A DNA stretch of 64,000 nt from Thermoproteota archaeon (GTDB taxonomy: Archaea > Korarchaeota > Korarchaeia > Korarchaeales > Korarchaeaceae). A program made the position numbers and the translations under genes. Shown one piece after another: positions 42,235 through 48,985 of this stretch; position 1 is the first letter of the stretch; each line of letters starts with the position of its first letter. Below the pieces are notes generated by a model, which was not told the DNA's origin, ran no database searches, and worked only from the letters and a program-made list of their open reading frames with translations. The stretch spans positions 1-64,000 of the forward strand of contig JAOZFN010000007.1 in the NCBI GenBank assembly GCA_027492205.1. Direction: 5' to 3'.

Positions 42235-42547
42235 CTCCCTCGAGCAGGCGCTCCAGCTCCCGGATCCTCTCCCTCAGGTGATCCGCGGCCGCCTGGATCA
42301 TCTCCGAGGGGGGCGGCAGGAAGTAGGCGTAGGACAGCCTCCCTCCCCTCTCCACCGGTCTCCGCCTGATCAGCCTCCTGGACAGGAGGCTGTGGAGCCA
42401 GTCGTGGGCGGCCCTCCGCGAGATGCTGAGCGCCCTGGCCACCTCGGATATGGTGAGCTCGCCCTCCTTTGCCAGGAGGTGGAGGATCTCCGCGGCCCTG
42501 GGCCTCAGTCCGAGGGTGCGAACTACCGTGTCGATTATTCCTTCCAT
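42218..42547 (-). CDS. Winged-helix regulator (TrmB/ArsR-like) of the radical SAM operon
   Basis: 109 residues. The helix-turn-helix reads AAEILHLLAKEGELTISEVA and ISRRAAHDWLHSLLSRRLIR. A short wing (GGRLSYAYFLPP) and a C-terminal dimer helix (ADHLRERIRELERLLEGGE) follow. A perfect palindrome sits between its own TATA box and its ATG, so autoregulation is likely. It is the first gene of the operon with the radical SAM enzyme. Confidence 0.82.
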   Translation of the reverse strand: MEGIIDTVVRTLGLRPRAAEILHLLAKEGELTISEVARALSISRRAAHDWLHSLLSRRLIRRRPVERGGRLSYAYFLPPPSEMIQAAADHLRERIRELERLLEGGERLE

Positions 42548-42551
42548 CGTG

Positions 42552-42568
42552 TGAAGAAAAATTCTTCA
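42552..42568. promoter_or_regulatory. Palindromic operator TGAAGAA-AAA-TTCTTCA
   Basis: A perfect 7-3-7 inverted repeat lies directly between the TATA box (42571-42580) and the regulator start codon (42547). A bound dimer would cover the predicted transcription start. Confidence 0.65.
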
Positions 42569-42570
42569 TG

Positions 42571-42580
42571 TTATATAAAA
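42571..42580 (-). promoter_or_regulatory. TATA box of the regulator/radical SAM operon
   Basis: Minus-strand TTTTATATAA lies 24-33 bases before the ATG at 42547, so the mRNA should be leaderless. Confidence 0.7.
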
Positions 42581-42807
42581 GAATGACCTTCGCAGTGGGA
42601 ACTCCCCCCCATGATGGCGGACCTGGCCTCACACACCAGTCCTCCCCCGCGATCTCGGGCCGCCCGATCGCCAAGAAGGGGTCTACGCAGTTCCTGCGCT
42701 CTAAGAAGCCTCCTCTGGCCGCTTCCCGGAAAGACGTGGCGGTAGACGCCGGAGGCGAGTTCTGGAGGCCCCTCGATCCTCAAGACGGCCCGCCTGACCG
42801 CCGAGGA

Positions 42808-43059
42808 TCACCCCTCCTCCCAGACCTCCTCTAGGTACTTCAGCGGGGCTCCGGCCCCCTTCCTCCTCCTCCAGGCCCTGACGGCGGCCGCCAGGGCGGC
42901 GGCGGTCAGGGTAGCGTAGATGATCGCCGAGGCCCTCGACCCCCGAAGAGCGCTGACGGCGGCCCCGACGGATCCGAGGACGCAGGCCAGCGTTGCCAGG
43001 GTGAGCGCCAGCCCGTACCGCCTGTAGCTCTCCCTCAGCCTCTCCAGGGCCCCCAGGAC
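42808..43059 (-). CDS. Small two-helix membrane protein, start codon unclear
   Basis: The minus frame ending in TGA at 42808-42810 encodes about 83 residues. A basic amphipathic start (ALERLRESYRRYG) leads to helix 1 (LALTLATLACVLGSVGAAVSAL) and helix 2 (ASAIIYATLTAAALAAAVRAW, part). A basic and then acidic end follows (RRRKGAG...LEEVWEEG). No ATG, GTG or TTG occurs at the right place. The frame opens beside the stop of the phosphorylase gene (43061), so translation may restart there at a non-standard codon. Confidence 0.45.
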   Translation of the reverse strand, partial: VLGALERLRESYRRYGLALTLATLACVLGSVGAAVSALRGSRASAIIYATLTAAALAAAVRAWRRRKGAGAPLKYLEEVWEEG

Positions 43060-43060
43060 C

Positions 43061-43825
43061 CTACCCTCCCCTCTCCCTCTCGAGGATGACGGCGGCCTCC
43101 AGTGCTGTCTTGATTGCCCTGTCTATGGCCTCGGCCCGCCTGGGGTCGTCCTGATCGACCAGACCACCCTCGCCCGTGCTGAGATTCGCAACGACGCCGT
43201 TGACTGTGCCCGCCTCCAGCCCGCGCAGGTGACTCACGACGAATATGGCGGAACTCTCCATGTCTAGGCTGATCACCCCTAGCTCTCTGAGCCCCTCTAG
43301 GTACTCGGGCGTCTCGGCGTAGAATGCGTCGTCCGAGCTGATAATGCCAATGTGGTGTTTGTATCCAAGCGACTCCGCCGCCCTCCTGAGGGCCAGGAGC
43401 ACCCTGAGGCTGGGAACAGCCGGGAATCCCTCGGGCACGTAGAAGTACGACGTCCCCTCGTTCCTCACGGCCCCGTTGGGTATGATCAGGTCGGCTATTC
43501 TCACGTGAGGCTGGAGCGCCGCGGAGGTGCCTACGCGGATGAACACCTCGGCCCCCACGTTCGCGAGTTCCTCCACGGCTATCGAGGCGGAGGGGCACCC
43601 TATCCCCGTGGAGGTGGCGGAGATCCTGACCCCCCTGTAGGTCCCCGTGACGGTCAGGAACTCCCTGTTGTGGGCCACTTCCTCGGCCTCGTCCATGTGC
43701 TCGGCTATCCTCCTGACCCTGCCCGGATCCCCGGGTAGGAGGACGTACCGGGCCACGTCGCCCGGCCTAACCTTGAGATGGTACTGCAGCCTCCCCTTGG
43801 AGACCTCCCTCTTGTCAACGGCCAA
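43061..43825 (-). CDS. Nucleoside phosphorylase (uridine phosphorylase-like), copy 1
   Basis: 254 residues from TTG 43825, which lies at the right distance from a TATA box; the longer open frame upstream is spurious. The phosphate-binding start reads ARYVLLPGDPGRVRRIAEHM. The catalytic core is SATSTGIGCPSASIAVEEL and FIRVGTSAALQPHVRIADLI. The ribose-binding end is ISLDMESSAIFVVSHLRGL. The enzyme cleaves nucleosides with phosphate to the base and ribose 1-phosphate. A divergent paralogue is at 56616. Confidence 0.88.
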   Translation of the reverse strand: MAVDKREVSKGRLQYHLKVRPGDVARYVLLPGDPGRVRRIAEHMDEAEEVAHNREFLTVTGTYRGVRISATSTGIGCPSASIAVEELANVGAEVFIRVGTSAALQPHVRIADLIIPNGAVRNEGTSYFYVPEGFPAVPSLRVLLALRRAAESLGYKHHIGIISSDDAFYAETPEYLEGLRELGVISLDMESSAIFVVSHLRGLEAGTVNGVVANLSTGEGGLVDQDDPRRAEAIDRAIKTALEAAVILERERGG

Positions 43826-43857
43826 CCCAGGATCACCGAGGGCGGGAACCACCGGCA

Positions 43858-43867
43858 AGTTATAACG
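43858..43867 (-). promoter_or_regulatory. TATA box of the phosphorylase gene
   Basis: Minus-strand CCGTTATAAC is centred about 37 bases before TTG 43825. It falls within the KaiC-like gene's downstream spacer. Confidence 0.55.
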
Positions 43868-43884
43868 GCGGGAGTGGTTTCCCT

Positions 43885-44268
43885 TCAGAGAGTCTCCCAC
43901 CTCGCCATCTCCGTGGCGGGGTACATGAACGCCCTGACGACCCCGTAGGCCTCGAGCGCGTCCTTCGCCCGGGACCTCAGGGTCGTCGGACTCGCCCTCA
44001 CCGACCCCGGAATCAGGTGGGCGACGTCGCCCATCTCGGGACCCGTGAACTCTGCCTCTACATCCAGCGGTCCGGTTGGGGGCCTGACCATCACGCGCCC
44101 CTCCGCGATCCTCCTCACCGCCCGGAACGCGTCCTCCATCTCTCTCAGAACTACACGCCGGGGCGGCCTGCCCAGTATCAGGACGTTGTATCCGAGAGGC
44201 AGGCCGCCGAGGGTGTAATCGATGGGTTCGATCCCGGTCCTCAGTCTGTCGGTTGGGATGGCCGTCAA
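43885..44268 (-). CDS. KaiC-like N-terminal fragment without Walker A
   Basis: 127 residues from TTG 44268; earlier in-frame starts lie before the probable TATA element near 44313-44322. Residues 10-32 read RTGIEPIDYTLGGLPLGYNV and LILG, the start of KaiC/RadA-type ATPase domains (TGI..LD..LGGLP.G). Where the P-loop should be, the sequence is GRPPRRVV. The rest is helical and short (EMEDAFRAVRRIAEGRVMV; GSVRASPTTLRSRAKDALEA) with no Walker B. It may be a regulatory or decayed relative. The assignment rests on one motif. Confidence 0.5.
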   Translation of the reverse strand: MTAIPTDRLRTGIEPIDYTLGGLPLGYNVLILGRPPRRVVLREMEDAFRAVRRIAEGRVMVRPPTGPLDVEAEFTGPEMGDVAHLIPGSVRASPTTLRSRAKDALEAYGVVRAFMYPATEMARWETL

Positions 44269-44364
44269 TCTGGACCACCCGCCGGGAGCCTCTCCAGGCG
44301 GCGTGAACGGGCGAGGTAAAAAATCAACTGCGAACTGCAGCCAATTCAATGCCCTCCACATCAT

Positions 44365-44711
44365 GAGACGAGTTTCTTTACATCTGCACGGTTACCCTAC
44401 CCAAAGGGATAAGCGCAACTCAAAGGAGGGAGCACCGTCCGTCCCCCCAGGGGGCTGGCGAGGCCCCCTCCCAACCGGCTGGGGAGATTCGGCCAAGTGG
44501 GGCGCCTCTGGGGTACAACCACCCTCAAATAAGGGTCAATCGCGTTGGCCATCGGGCGGAGAGCGGGGTCGAGTTCGTTGAGTGGACGGGGGTCGGCAAG
44601 CCGACCGTCGGCCACGGCACGGGGCCCCGCGAGTCGGCTTCGTCATCCCCAGCCTACCAGCGCACCCACCCACCTATATTATATTCCAGTCGCGGGGCCG
44701 CCTGACCCGCC
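44365..44711. other. Intergenic region, possible untranslated RNA
   Basis: 347 bases between the KaiC-like gene and the Tsr3 cluster. No convincing protein frame is present. GC-rich inverted repeats occur (for example GGTCGGC/GCCGACC near 44591-44607). The AT-rich block at 44674-44685 can be read as a TATA box on either strand. I see no tRNA or rRNA structure. Confidence 0.35.
44674..44685 (+). promoter_or_regulatory. TATA box of the Tsr3 cluster
   Basis: CTATATTATATT lies 27-38 bases before ATG 44712, giving a leaderless mRNA. Its reverse complement is also TATA-like. Confidence 0.6.
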
Positions 44712-44951
44712 ATGCCGGTGGAGGCCTACACGGCGGTGAAAGTCAAGCCCCCGAAAGCTCCCAAGTTCAAGGAGGTCTTCCCCACCCTCAACAACGTGGT
44801 CGAGGTCCTCTACGTCACCGGACCATTCGACTTCCTCCTGAGGATAGTCGCCGACAACACCTTCGAACTCTCGAAGGTGCTTGAGGACATCAGGTCCGAC
44901 GAGGATGTAGTGGAGACCGTGACATTCATAGTCCTGGAGAGGCTGAAGTGA
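44712..44951 (+). CDS. Stand-alone Lrp/AsnC ligand-binding (RAM) domain protein
   Basis: 79 residues with only the effector-binding half of Lrp/AsnC proteins: AYTAVKVKPPKAPKFKEV, then VEVLYVTGPFDFLLRIVAD and VVETVTFIVLERLK. There is no helix-turn-helix. Such SraA/TrpR-like domains form dimers or decamers and bind amino acids. It overlaps the tsr3 gene by four bases (GTGA). Confidence 0.85.
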   Translation: MPVEAYTAVKVKPPKAPKFKEVFPTLNNVVEVLYVTGPFDFLLRIVADNTFELSKVLEDIRSDEDVVETVTFIVLERLK

Positions 44952-45460
44952 AGGAAATCAGGCTGTTCGTAGTCAGGCTCGAGCACGACGACCCGAGGAA
45001 GGCCACAGGGATCAGGCTGATTAGGCGGGGCCTTGCCGTGAGGACTCACAGACCCCCTCGGGGGGCCGTAATCTTGGACCCAACCTCTCACGTTTACCTG
45101 AGCCCTGCAGACCGCGAATCGGCGGAATCCAGGGGTCTCGTGGCGGTCGACGCCTCCTGGCGCAGGATCGACGAGGTTAGGTGGCCCCGAGGGAGGAGGA
45201 GGGTGCTCCCGCTACTCGTTGCGGCCAATCCGATAAACTACGGCAGGCCCTTCAGGCTCTCAACCGCAGAGGCCCTCGCCGCGGCTCTGTTCATCTTGGG
45301 CCGCAGAGATCAGGCCGAGAGGGTGCTCGCAGAGTTCAAGTGGGGCCCCGAGTTCATCAGGATCAACGAAGACTGGCTCGAGGCGTACTCGGAGGCTGAA
45401 GGTCCAGAGGAGGTCGGAAAACTCAGCGAGAGGTTTTACGGTGAGCTGGCGGGGGGGTGA
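44948..45460 (+). CDS. tsr3: rRNA aminocarboxypropyltransferase Tsr3
   Basis: 170 residues, start GTG 44948. Signatures are LEHDDPRKATGIRLIRRGLA, VILDPTSHVYLSPAD, LVAVDASWRRIDEV and LPLLVAANPINYGRPFRLST, followed by EALAAALFILG and FKWGPEFIRINEDWLEAYSE. Tsr3 transfers the aminocarboxypropyl group of SAM to N1-methylpseudouridine in the small-subunit rRNA. The length matches archaeal Tsr3. Confidence 0.93.
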   Translation: MKEIRLFVVRLEHDDPRKATGIRLIRRGLAVRTHRPPRGAVILDPTSHVYLSPADRESAESRGLVAVDASWRRIDEVRWPRGRRRVLPLLVAANPINYGRPFRLSTAEALAAALFILGRRDQAERVLAEFKWGPEFIRINEDWLEAYSEAEGPEEVGKLSERFYGELAGG

Positions 45461-45463
45461 TCC

Positions 45464-45895
45464 TTGGGCGCCTACGAGCCAGATTGGATTCGCCGCCTGC
45501 GGTCTTCCCTCGGTGACAGCGCCACAGTCACGGTCGTGGGCCGGAGGGTGCTCATTCAGGTGAGGTACGACCCGGCACTCGACCTCAGGCTTAGGCTGAG
45601 GCGGGCCCTTTCCCGCCTGAACTCCCCTCCACGCGGCCGGCCCACGGGCCTGGACAGGAGGACCTCTAGAGACCTGGAGAACCAGCTCAGGGGGTTGATA
45701 AAGCGGGCCAGGGACGTCGCTGTAGCTTGGAACGTCTCCCTCCCGCTGCACCCGTCCGACGGGACGGTGGAGAGGACGCTCTCCCGGATACTGGAGGACA
45801 TAGAGAGGGCGACTAGAGAGGCTGAGTACCTCCAATCGGTCGCTAGAAAGGTTCTCGCATACGTGAACGAATTTCTCAGAGTCTCTGGCAGGTGA
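45464..45895 (+). CDS. Helical protein of unknown function in the Tsr3 cluster
   Basis: 143 residues from TTG 45464, four bases after tsr3. A small N-terminal strand pair (VTVVGRRVLIQVRYDPAL) leads to long basic helices (ENQLRGLIKRARDVAVAWNV; TLSRILEDIERATREAEYLQ). The charge suggests RNA or ribosome contact, but no family is recognised. Confidence 0.6.
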   Translation: MGAYEPDWIRRLRSSLGDSATVTVVGRRVLIQVRYDPALDLRLRLRRALSRLNSPPRGRPTGLDRRTSRDLENQLRGLIKRARDVAVAWNVSLPLHPSDGTVERTLSRILEDIERATREAEYLQSVARKVLAYVNEFLRVSGR

Positions 45896-45913
45896 GCAGC
45901 GGGTCGAGTTGGG

Positions 45914-45921
45914 GTTATATC
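45914..45921 (+). promoter_or_regulatory. Internal TATA box in the Tsr3 cluster
   Basis: GTTATATC lies 31-38 bases before ATG 45952, suggesting that the next gene can also be transcribed separately. Confidence 0.45.
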
Positions 45922-45951
45922 GGTCGCCCGCCGCGGGGGATCGGTAGGTGC

Positions 45952-46221
45952 ATGGGACAATACAGGGGGGATAATCCCGTTCTGAACGGTCTGCTCGGCT
46001 ATCTCTCAAAGCTGGGGAGCATAGAGAGTGTGGCCGAGTCAGACGCCTACCTCCCCGACGGAACGAGGACGATATCTTACGAGGTGCTCGTAAGGTCTAA
46101 CGGCCCGATAGACCTGGTGGAGCTTGAGAGCTCGATAAGCGAGATGGGGTTCGTCGCCACCACGTCCCAGAAGCCGCGCTCCAGGGTGATCAGAATATGC
46201 CTTTGGCAGGTGGAGCCCTGA
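45952..46221 (+). CDS. Small protein of unknown function
   Basis: 89 residues from ATG 45952; a GTG at 45892 is in frame but precedes the TATA box. A helix (NPVLNGLLGYLSKLGSIESV) is followed by strand-like segments (TISYEVLVRSNGPIDLVELE; SRVIRICLWQVEP). The shape suggests a small alpha/beta fold such as an ACT-like or ferredoxin-like domain, without a diagnostic motif. Confidence 0.55.
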   Translation: MGQYRGDNPVLNGLLGYLSKLGSIESVAESDAYLPDGTRTISYEVLVRSNGPIDLVELESSISEMGFVATTSQKPRSRVIRICLWQVEP

Positions 46222-46247
46222 TCCCCGGCGGGGGGGTTCGCTCTCGA

Positions 46248-46982
46248 ATGAGGGTAATATTCGACGGCCTCACGACCATCCTGCAGGACTCCGGCAACCT
46301 CCCAACCTGCTACCTGGCGGCACTTCGGAGCCTCGGCTTGGACTTACGTGAGGCTAAGCGGATGGCCAAGGATCTAACGCTCCTCGAGTCCCTCCGGCGA
46401 TCTTCCGGTCGCGTGAATCGCGTGGAGCTGCTCAGGGAGTACCTCTCGGAGAGGGGCGTTCGACCAACGCTGGGCGACATCCAGAGGGCGGTGAACGCCT
46501 TCAACGAGGTCTGGATCTCCACCGTCACGCCAGTTCCCGGATCTAAGAGCCTATTGGAGTATCTGAAGGGCATAGGCGCCTCCATCGGGGTTCTATTCAT
46601 AGGCGTCGAGTCGGGAGAGACGGCGCCGACCGAGGTGCTGAGATCCGCTGGCCTATCTGGGCTGGTGGACGTTTCCCTGTACTCGGGCCCGGAGGGTTGG
46701 TTGGAGTCGCTGAAGAGGCTCCTCTCCGAACTGCAGGGAGATCCACCCGACATCTTTGTCACCGGGGTGGCCGAGAGAGCCCTCGCGAGTTCACAGCTCG
46801 ACCTCAGGCCGATCTTCCTTGGGCACAGGGAGTCCGTTAGGAGAGTCTCACGCGCCTCCGGGTTCGGAGAGCTCCTCGGGATGCTGCGCGACCTGTCGCG
46901 AGGAACCGTACTGGGGGGAGGAGACCTCCCTAATCAGCCCGGCCAGCGGGATCGCGGCCGCGAGCGCGAGCGCGCACGATAG
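46248..46982 (+). CDS. HAD-like protein lacking the second catalytic Asp
   Basis: 244 residues from ATG 46248. The opening strand reads MRVIFDGLTTILQDSG, where HAD phosphatases have DxDGT. Only the first Asp is kept. A helical cap follows (RVNRVELLREYLSERGV) and then the motif II strand (ASIGVLFIGVESGE). The later GLVDVSLYSGPEGWLESLKR and DIFVTGVAERAL segments fit motifs III and IV. The last 45 residues overlap the convergent MFS gene by 135 bases and look unstructured, so the true end may be earlier. It may be an inactive relative. Confidence 0.6.
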   Translation: MRVIFDGLTTILQDSGNLPTCYLAALRSLGLDLREAKRMAKDLTLLESLRRSSGRVNRVELLREYLSERGVRPTLGDIQRAVNAFNEVWISTVTPVPGSKSLLEYLKGIGASIGVLFIGVESGETAPTEVLRSAGLSGLVDVSLYSGPEGWLESLKRLLSELQGDPPDIFVTGVAERALASSQLDLRPIFLGHRESVRRVSRASGFGELLGMLRDLSRGTVLGGGDLPNQPGQRDRGRERERAR

Positions 46983-48092
46983 GCCAAAGGCTGCCCTGGC
47001 CCCCCACGCGTCGTAGACGAATCCGAAGGCGAGGTTACCCGGCATGGTTGCGATCCCCTTCGTGGCGTGGAACGCGCCGTACGCGGTTCCCCTGAGGTCC
47101 TCCGGCACCAGCGAGGGGAGCGCGGCCCTCTCGAGGGTGTCCACGAGTGCCATGTAGGTCCCGAATGCAACCACGGCCGCCGGGCCGGTCCACCTGCTCT
47201 CCGTGGAGGCCACGACGGCGGTGAGGGCCAGGCTCAGGTAACCCAGAAGCAGCGCCCTGAGGTTTCCGACCCTGTCTCCGAGCGCCCCGACGGGTATGGC
47301 CGCAGAGCTGTACACGAGGTTTGCTGCCACGTACAGGGCTATCGCGCTTTTCACGCTCCAACCGAGCTCCACCAGCCTCGTGAGGAGGAAGGCGTAGCTG
47401 AACTGTCCCGCACTGAAGATGGCCACCGAGGCCAAGTAGAGCTTGAACTGGGGTGTCAGCGCGCCCCTCGCGGGAGGGGCACCCGCCCTCCTCCCCGGCC
47501 TCACCTCGACCACGAGGGCGGCGAGCACGAGCACCCCCAGCAGGCCGGGGACGGCCGACGCGGCGAAGGTGCCCCTGTAGCCCACCCTGGGTATGAGCGC
47601 CATGGCGAGGAGCGGGCCCACCACGGCTCCGGCCGTGTCCATGGCCCTGTGGAGGCCGAACGCCCTCCCCCTGAACTCCTCACCGACGCTGTCGGCTATC
47701 AGGGCGTCCCTGGGCGAGGTCCTCACGCCCTTCCCCACCCTGTCTCCCACTCTGACGGCTAGGGCGTGCCACCAGCTGGTGGCGAGCGCAAGCATGGGCT
47801 TTAGAACGGCGGAAATCGCGTATCCAAGCACGGCCAACGGCTTCCTTCGTCCCATTACGTCGCTGAGCCTCCCGGATACTGCCTTCAGGAGGCTCGCCGT
47901 CAGCTCTGCCGAGCCCTCTATGGCCCCCAGGGCGGTCATCCCCCCTCCCAGCTCCTGAGTGAGGAAGAACGGGAGTCCGGCAAGCACCATCTCCGTGCTC
48001 ACGTCGGTCAGGAGGCTGGTGAGCCCCATGGCCAGGACGTTTCTCTTTCCGACGGTCTCGCTGTCGCCCACGTGGTCGCACGTGTGGGCCAA
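46848..48092 (-). CDS. Major facilitator superfamily transporter
   Basis: 414 residues, 12 helices. The loop 2-3 motif reads SGRLSDVMGRRKPLAVLGYA. The signature VRVGDRVGKGVRTSPRDALI places it among the MFS branch with the R-x-G-K-G-x-R-x-x-P-R-D motif, often annotated as putative multidrug or lipid-type transporters. The C-terminal 20 residues after IREV (YGSSRQVAQHPEELSEPGG) look like an extension into the HAD-like gene. Confidence 0.87.
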   Translation of the reverse strand: MAHTCDHVGDSETVGKRNVLAMGLTSLLTDVSTEMVLAGLPFFLTQELGGGMTALGAIEGSAELTASLLKAVSGRLSDVMGRRKPLAVLGYAISAVLKPMLALATSWWHALAVRVGDRVGKGVRTSPRDALIADSVGEEFRGRAFGLHRAMDTAGAVVGPLLAMALIPRVGYRGTFAASAVPGLLGVLVLAALVVEVRPGRRAGAPPARGALTPQFKLYLASVAIFSAGQFSYAFLLTRLVELGWSVKSAIALYVAANLVYSSAAIPVGALGDRVGNLRALLLGYLSLALTAVVASTESRWTGPAAVVAFGTYMALVDTLERAALPSLVPEDLRGTAYGAFHATKGIATMPGNLAFGFVYDAWGARAAFGLSCALALAAAIPLAGLIREVSSPQYGSSRQVAQHPEELSEPGGA

Positions 48093-48163
48093 TCGAATTA
48101 AGCGCTCCCCTCCCGACGTCGGCTAAGGTTAATTTCCGCCCCTCTCACTGCCCCAACCGATCG

Positions 48164-48985
48164 ATGTTGCTGCGAGAGAGGCTCCGCCCCTACGTTGAGA
48201 GGGCCGACAGGGCTCTGTCCAGGCTTCTGTCCGAACACGCGTCCTCTCCATTCGCACATCCCCTAATGGAATTCGTTTCGGGCGGTAAGAGGGTCAGACC
48301 GGTCCTCCTATACCTGAGCCACGAGGCGTGCGGGGGCGGAGCCGAGCCCGACCCTGACCCCGCCGCAGCGGCCGTAGAACTCATTCACACCGCGTCCCTG
48401 ATCCACGACGATCTGATAGACGGGGACCGAGTCCGAAGGGGGAGGCTGGCCTTTCACGTGAGGTTCGGCACGGACCTCGCCGTACTTATCTCCGACTTCG
48501 TACTGTCCCTCGTGCTGGATGTGGCCGCCGGCTATGCAGATCCAAGGATCGCCCGGGCCCTGGCGCGGACTACGAGGGTCATGAGCGAGGGCGAGGCAGA
48601 GGAGGCGAGGATCAGGGCGAGGGGAGAGCAGATATCCTTCAAGACCTACCTCCGAATACTTGAGAGGAAGACCGCCTCCCTGTTCAGCGCATCCGCCGAG
48701 CTCGGGGCGATCATCGCCAGGGCAGAGGACAGGGTGGTGAGCGGGATGGCCGAGTTTGGCAGGCTGGTCGGCATGGCGTACCAGCTGAGGGACGACCTGC
48801 TCGACTTCGGAAAGCCCGGCGAGATAAGCGCGCTCGTCGAGGCGAAGCCCGTCGGCCCGATAGGCGCGGCCTCGGAGGACTTCGCCAGCAGGGCAGTCGG
48901 CCTTCTGGAGTCTCTGGTTTTGCCGTCTGAAGCTAGGGACCTGCTGCGAGAGCTGGCCCTCTACGCGACGAGGTGGGAGGGGTGA
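48164..48985 (+). CDS. idsA: Isoprenyl diphosphate synthase (FPP/GGPP type)
   Basis: 273 residues. The first Asp-rich motif is Asp82-Asp83-x2-Asp86 (LIHDDLIDGDRVRRG) and the second Asp210-Asp211-x2-Asp214 (LRDDLLDFGKPGE). The substrate loop GGKRVRPVLLYLSHEA is intact. The protein is shorter than the usual 320 residues, mainly near the N-terminus and after the second motif. Product length cannot be read reliably. It provides prenyl chains for ether lipids or menaquinone and overlaps the UbiE-type gene by four bases. Confidence 0.92.
   Translation: MLLRERLRPYVERADRALSRLLSEHASSPFAHPLMEFVSGGKRVRPVLLYLSHEACGGGAEPDPDPAAAAVELIHTASLIHDDLIDGDRVRRGRLAFHVRFGTDLAVLISDFVLSLVLDVAAGYADPRIARALARTTRVMSEGEAEEARIRARGEQISFKTYLRILERKTASLFSASAELGAIIARAEDRVVSGMAEFGRLVGMAYQLRDDLLDFGKPGEISALVEAKPVGPIGAASEDFASRAVGLLESLVLPSEARDLLRELALYATRWEG

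Noticed and set aside
43826-44278. N-terminal extension of the phosphorylase frame up to 44278
   Set aside because: The TATA box at 43858-43867 and loss of family similarity place the start at 43825; the extension is antisense-type sequence overlapping the KaiC-like gene.
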